From: Treponema sp.
GTDB lineage: Bacteria; Spirochaetota; Spirochaetia; Treponematales; Breznakiellaceae
Assembly (NCBI GenBank): GCA_009780595.1
Contig: WQZT01000075.1
Location: 1-7,684 of the forward strand
DNA: 7,684 bases
Direction of reading: 5' to 3'
In this document: positions 6,540-7,684 of the stretch, in pieces
Layout: each line of letters begins with the position of its first letter
How positions within the stretch are numbered: position 1 is the first letter of the stretch
Translations under genes and position numbers: made by a program
Notes under the pieces: model-generated
Seen by the model: only the letters and a program-made list of their open reading frames with translations
Told to the model about the DNA's origin: nothing
The model's database searches: none

Positions 6540-7684
6540 ATGAACCAGTACCTTATCGAAGGCGGATTTCCCATCAGCGGAACAATACGGGCAAGCGGTA
6601 ATAAAAACGCCGCCCTCCCCTGTATTGCCGCCGCCCTTTTAACTGACGAACCCGTGATACTCAAAAACATCCCCGACATTGAAGATGTTCAGGTGATGTT
6701 CGCCGTTTACCGCGCATTGGGGGGCGACGTGTCCGCTGTGTCGCCGAATGCGTGGCGGCTTTGCATGGGGAACATTACTACTTCGGAAATTGCCCCGGAG
6801 CTTGCACGAAAAATCCGGGCGTCCATCCTTTTTGCGGGGCCGCTTCTGGCGAGAACTGGTCGCGTCGTGCTGCCCCCGCCCGGCGGCGATGTCATCGGCC
6901 GCCGCCGCCTCGACACACACTTCCTCGTTCTCACCGAGTTGGGCGCGCAGGTGCGGATTGCCGGAGTCTCGCAGCCAACGGCGGACAAGTGCGCGAACAT
7001 GGGTGTGCCGGATGCGTTTATCTTCAGCGCGAACCAACTGAAAGGGAAGGATATTTTCCTCGACGAGGCATCGGTAACGGCAACTGAAAATGCGGTGATG
7101 GCAGCGGCGCTGGCGCAGGGCGAGACGATCCTTACCAACGCCGCGAGCGAGCCGCACGTACAAGACCTCTGCCGGATGCTCTGCGCGATGGGCGCACACA
7201 TCGAAGGGATCGGCTCGAATATACTCACAATTCGCGGCGTGAAAAAACTCTCCGGCTGCGAGTTCGAGATTGGCGCTGATTTTATGGAAGTGGGTTCTTT
7301 TATCGGACTTGCCGCTGCCACACACGGCGAGCTTTTCATCGAAGGGACAAAGCCCGCCGATGTCCGCCCTACGAAAATCGCCTTCGGGAAACTCGGCATA
7401 ACGTGGAAACACGAAGGCACAACGCTCCACGTTCCGGCAGCGCAAACGCTTGAAGTCAACTGCGACCTCGGCGGAATGATCCCTAAAATCGACGACGCAC
7501 CGTGGCCCGGATTTCCGCCCGACCTCACCAGCATTATCACGGTGGTGGCGACACAGGTGAAAGGGACAGTTTTAATTCACGAGAAAATGTTTGAGTCGCG
7601 GATGTTCTTTGTAGACAAGCTCATCGCAATGGGCGCGCGGATCGTTCTGTGCGATCCGCACCGCGCCGTTGTGTCCGGCCCCAC
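6540..7684 (+). CDS. murA: UDP-N-acetylglucosamine 1-carboxyvinyltransferase, Asp-type, 3' truncated by window
   Basis: MurA transfers enolpyruvate from PEP to UDP-GlcNAc in the cytoplasm, the first committed step of peptidoglycan synthesis. The window holds 381 codons of an expected ~420-430. K22 and N23 in SGNKNAAL keep E. coli numbering and confirm the start; R93 matches E. coli R91. D328 in PPDLTS probably corresponds to the E. coli general base D305. The active-site loop reads [16 protein letters not shown], with Asp117 where E. coli has the PEP- and fosfomycin-reactive Cys115. R122 matches E. coli R120. An in-frame TAA at 6534-6536 makes the ATG at 6540 the first possible start. There is no good ribosome binding site at normal spacing; AAAGGA at 6517-6522 is 17 bases away. 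The rest of the frame is intact, so it is probably functional. Confidence 0.97.
   Translation, partial: MNQYLIEGGFPISGTIRASGNKNAALPCIAAALLTDEPVILKNIPDIEDVQVMFAVYRALGGDVSAVSPNAWRLCMGNITTSEIAPELARKIRASILFAGPLLARTGRVVLPPPGGDVIGRRRLDTHFLVLTELGAQVRIAGVSQPTADKCANMGVPDAFIFSANQLKGKDIFLDEASVTATENAVMAAALAQGETILTNAASEPHVQDLCRMLCAMGAHIEGIGSNILTIRGVKKLSGCEFEIGADFMEVGSFIGLAAATHGELFIEGTKPADVRPTKIAFGKLGITWKHEGTTLHVPAAQTLEVNCDLGGMIPKIDDAPWPGFPPDLTSIITVVATQVKGTVLIHEKMFESRMFFVDKLIAMGARIVLCDPHRAVVSGP

Noticed and set aside
6639..7540. Two long - strand open frames (about 270 codons each)
   Set aside because: They are antisense to murA, rich in Arg, Cys and Ser, and match no family. murA on the + strand is unmistakable.

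Overview
This 7.7-kb window is ordinary bacterial chromosome of roughly balanced GC content. It holds four complete genes and the first ~90% of a fifth. My best guess for the source is an anaerobic or fermentative spirochaete (Treponema-like). The reasons are a single-chain pyruvate:ferredoxin oxidoreductase and a MurA whose sequence, including an Asp in place of the catalytic Cys, resembles what I recall of spirochaete MurA. This is recollection, not a search, and I hold it at about 0.5-0.6. I see no phage, transposon, CRISPR, tRNA or rRNA.

Layout. Bases 1-293 are a non-coding leader upstream of uppP. It holds two small hairpins whose loops are exactly complementary, then two ~65-bp imperfect tandem repeats; the second repeat ends in the uppP ribosome binding site. 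uppP (294-1121, +) encodes undecaprenyl-diphosphatase. It converges on nifJ (1260-4820, -) across a bidirectional terminator at 1198-1226. nifJ and an SDR-family oxidoreductase (5018-5764, +) diverge from a ~200-bp AT-rich region with a recognisable promoter for each. The SDR gene converges on a LUD-domain gene (5810-6451, -) across a perfect 13-bp hairpin. The LUD gene diverges from murA (6540 to the window end, +), which has a good sigma-70-type core promoter.

Function. uppP and murA both serve the cell wall: UppP recycles the lipid carrier and MurA makes the first committed peptidoglycan precursor. NifJ links pyruvate to acetyl-CoA and reduced ferredoxin or flavodoxin. The SDR and LUD proteins are probably redox or carbon-metabolism enzymes with unknown substrates. 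Every gene is a single transcription unit in alternating orientation, so there is no operon to support a joint role.

The most notable points are the C-to-D MurA (predicted natural fosfomycin insensitivity) and the structured, repeated leader in front of uppP. I found no convincing undescribed multi-gene system.
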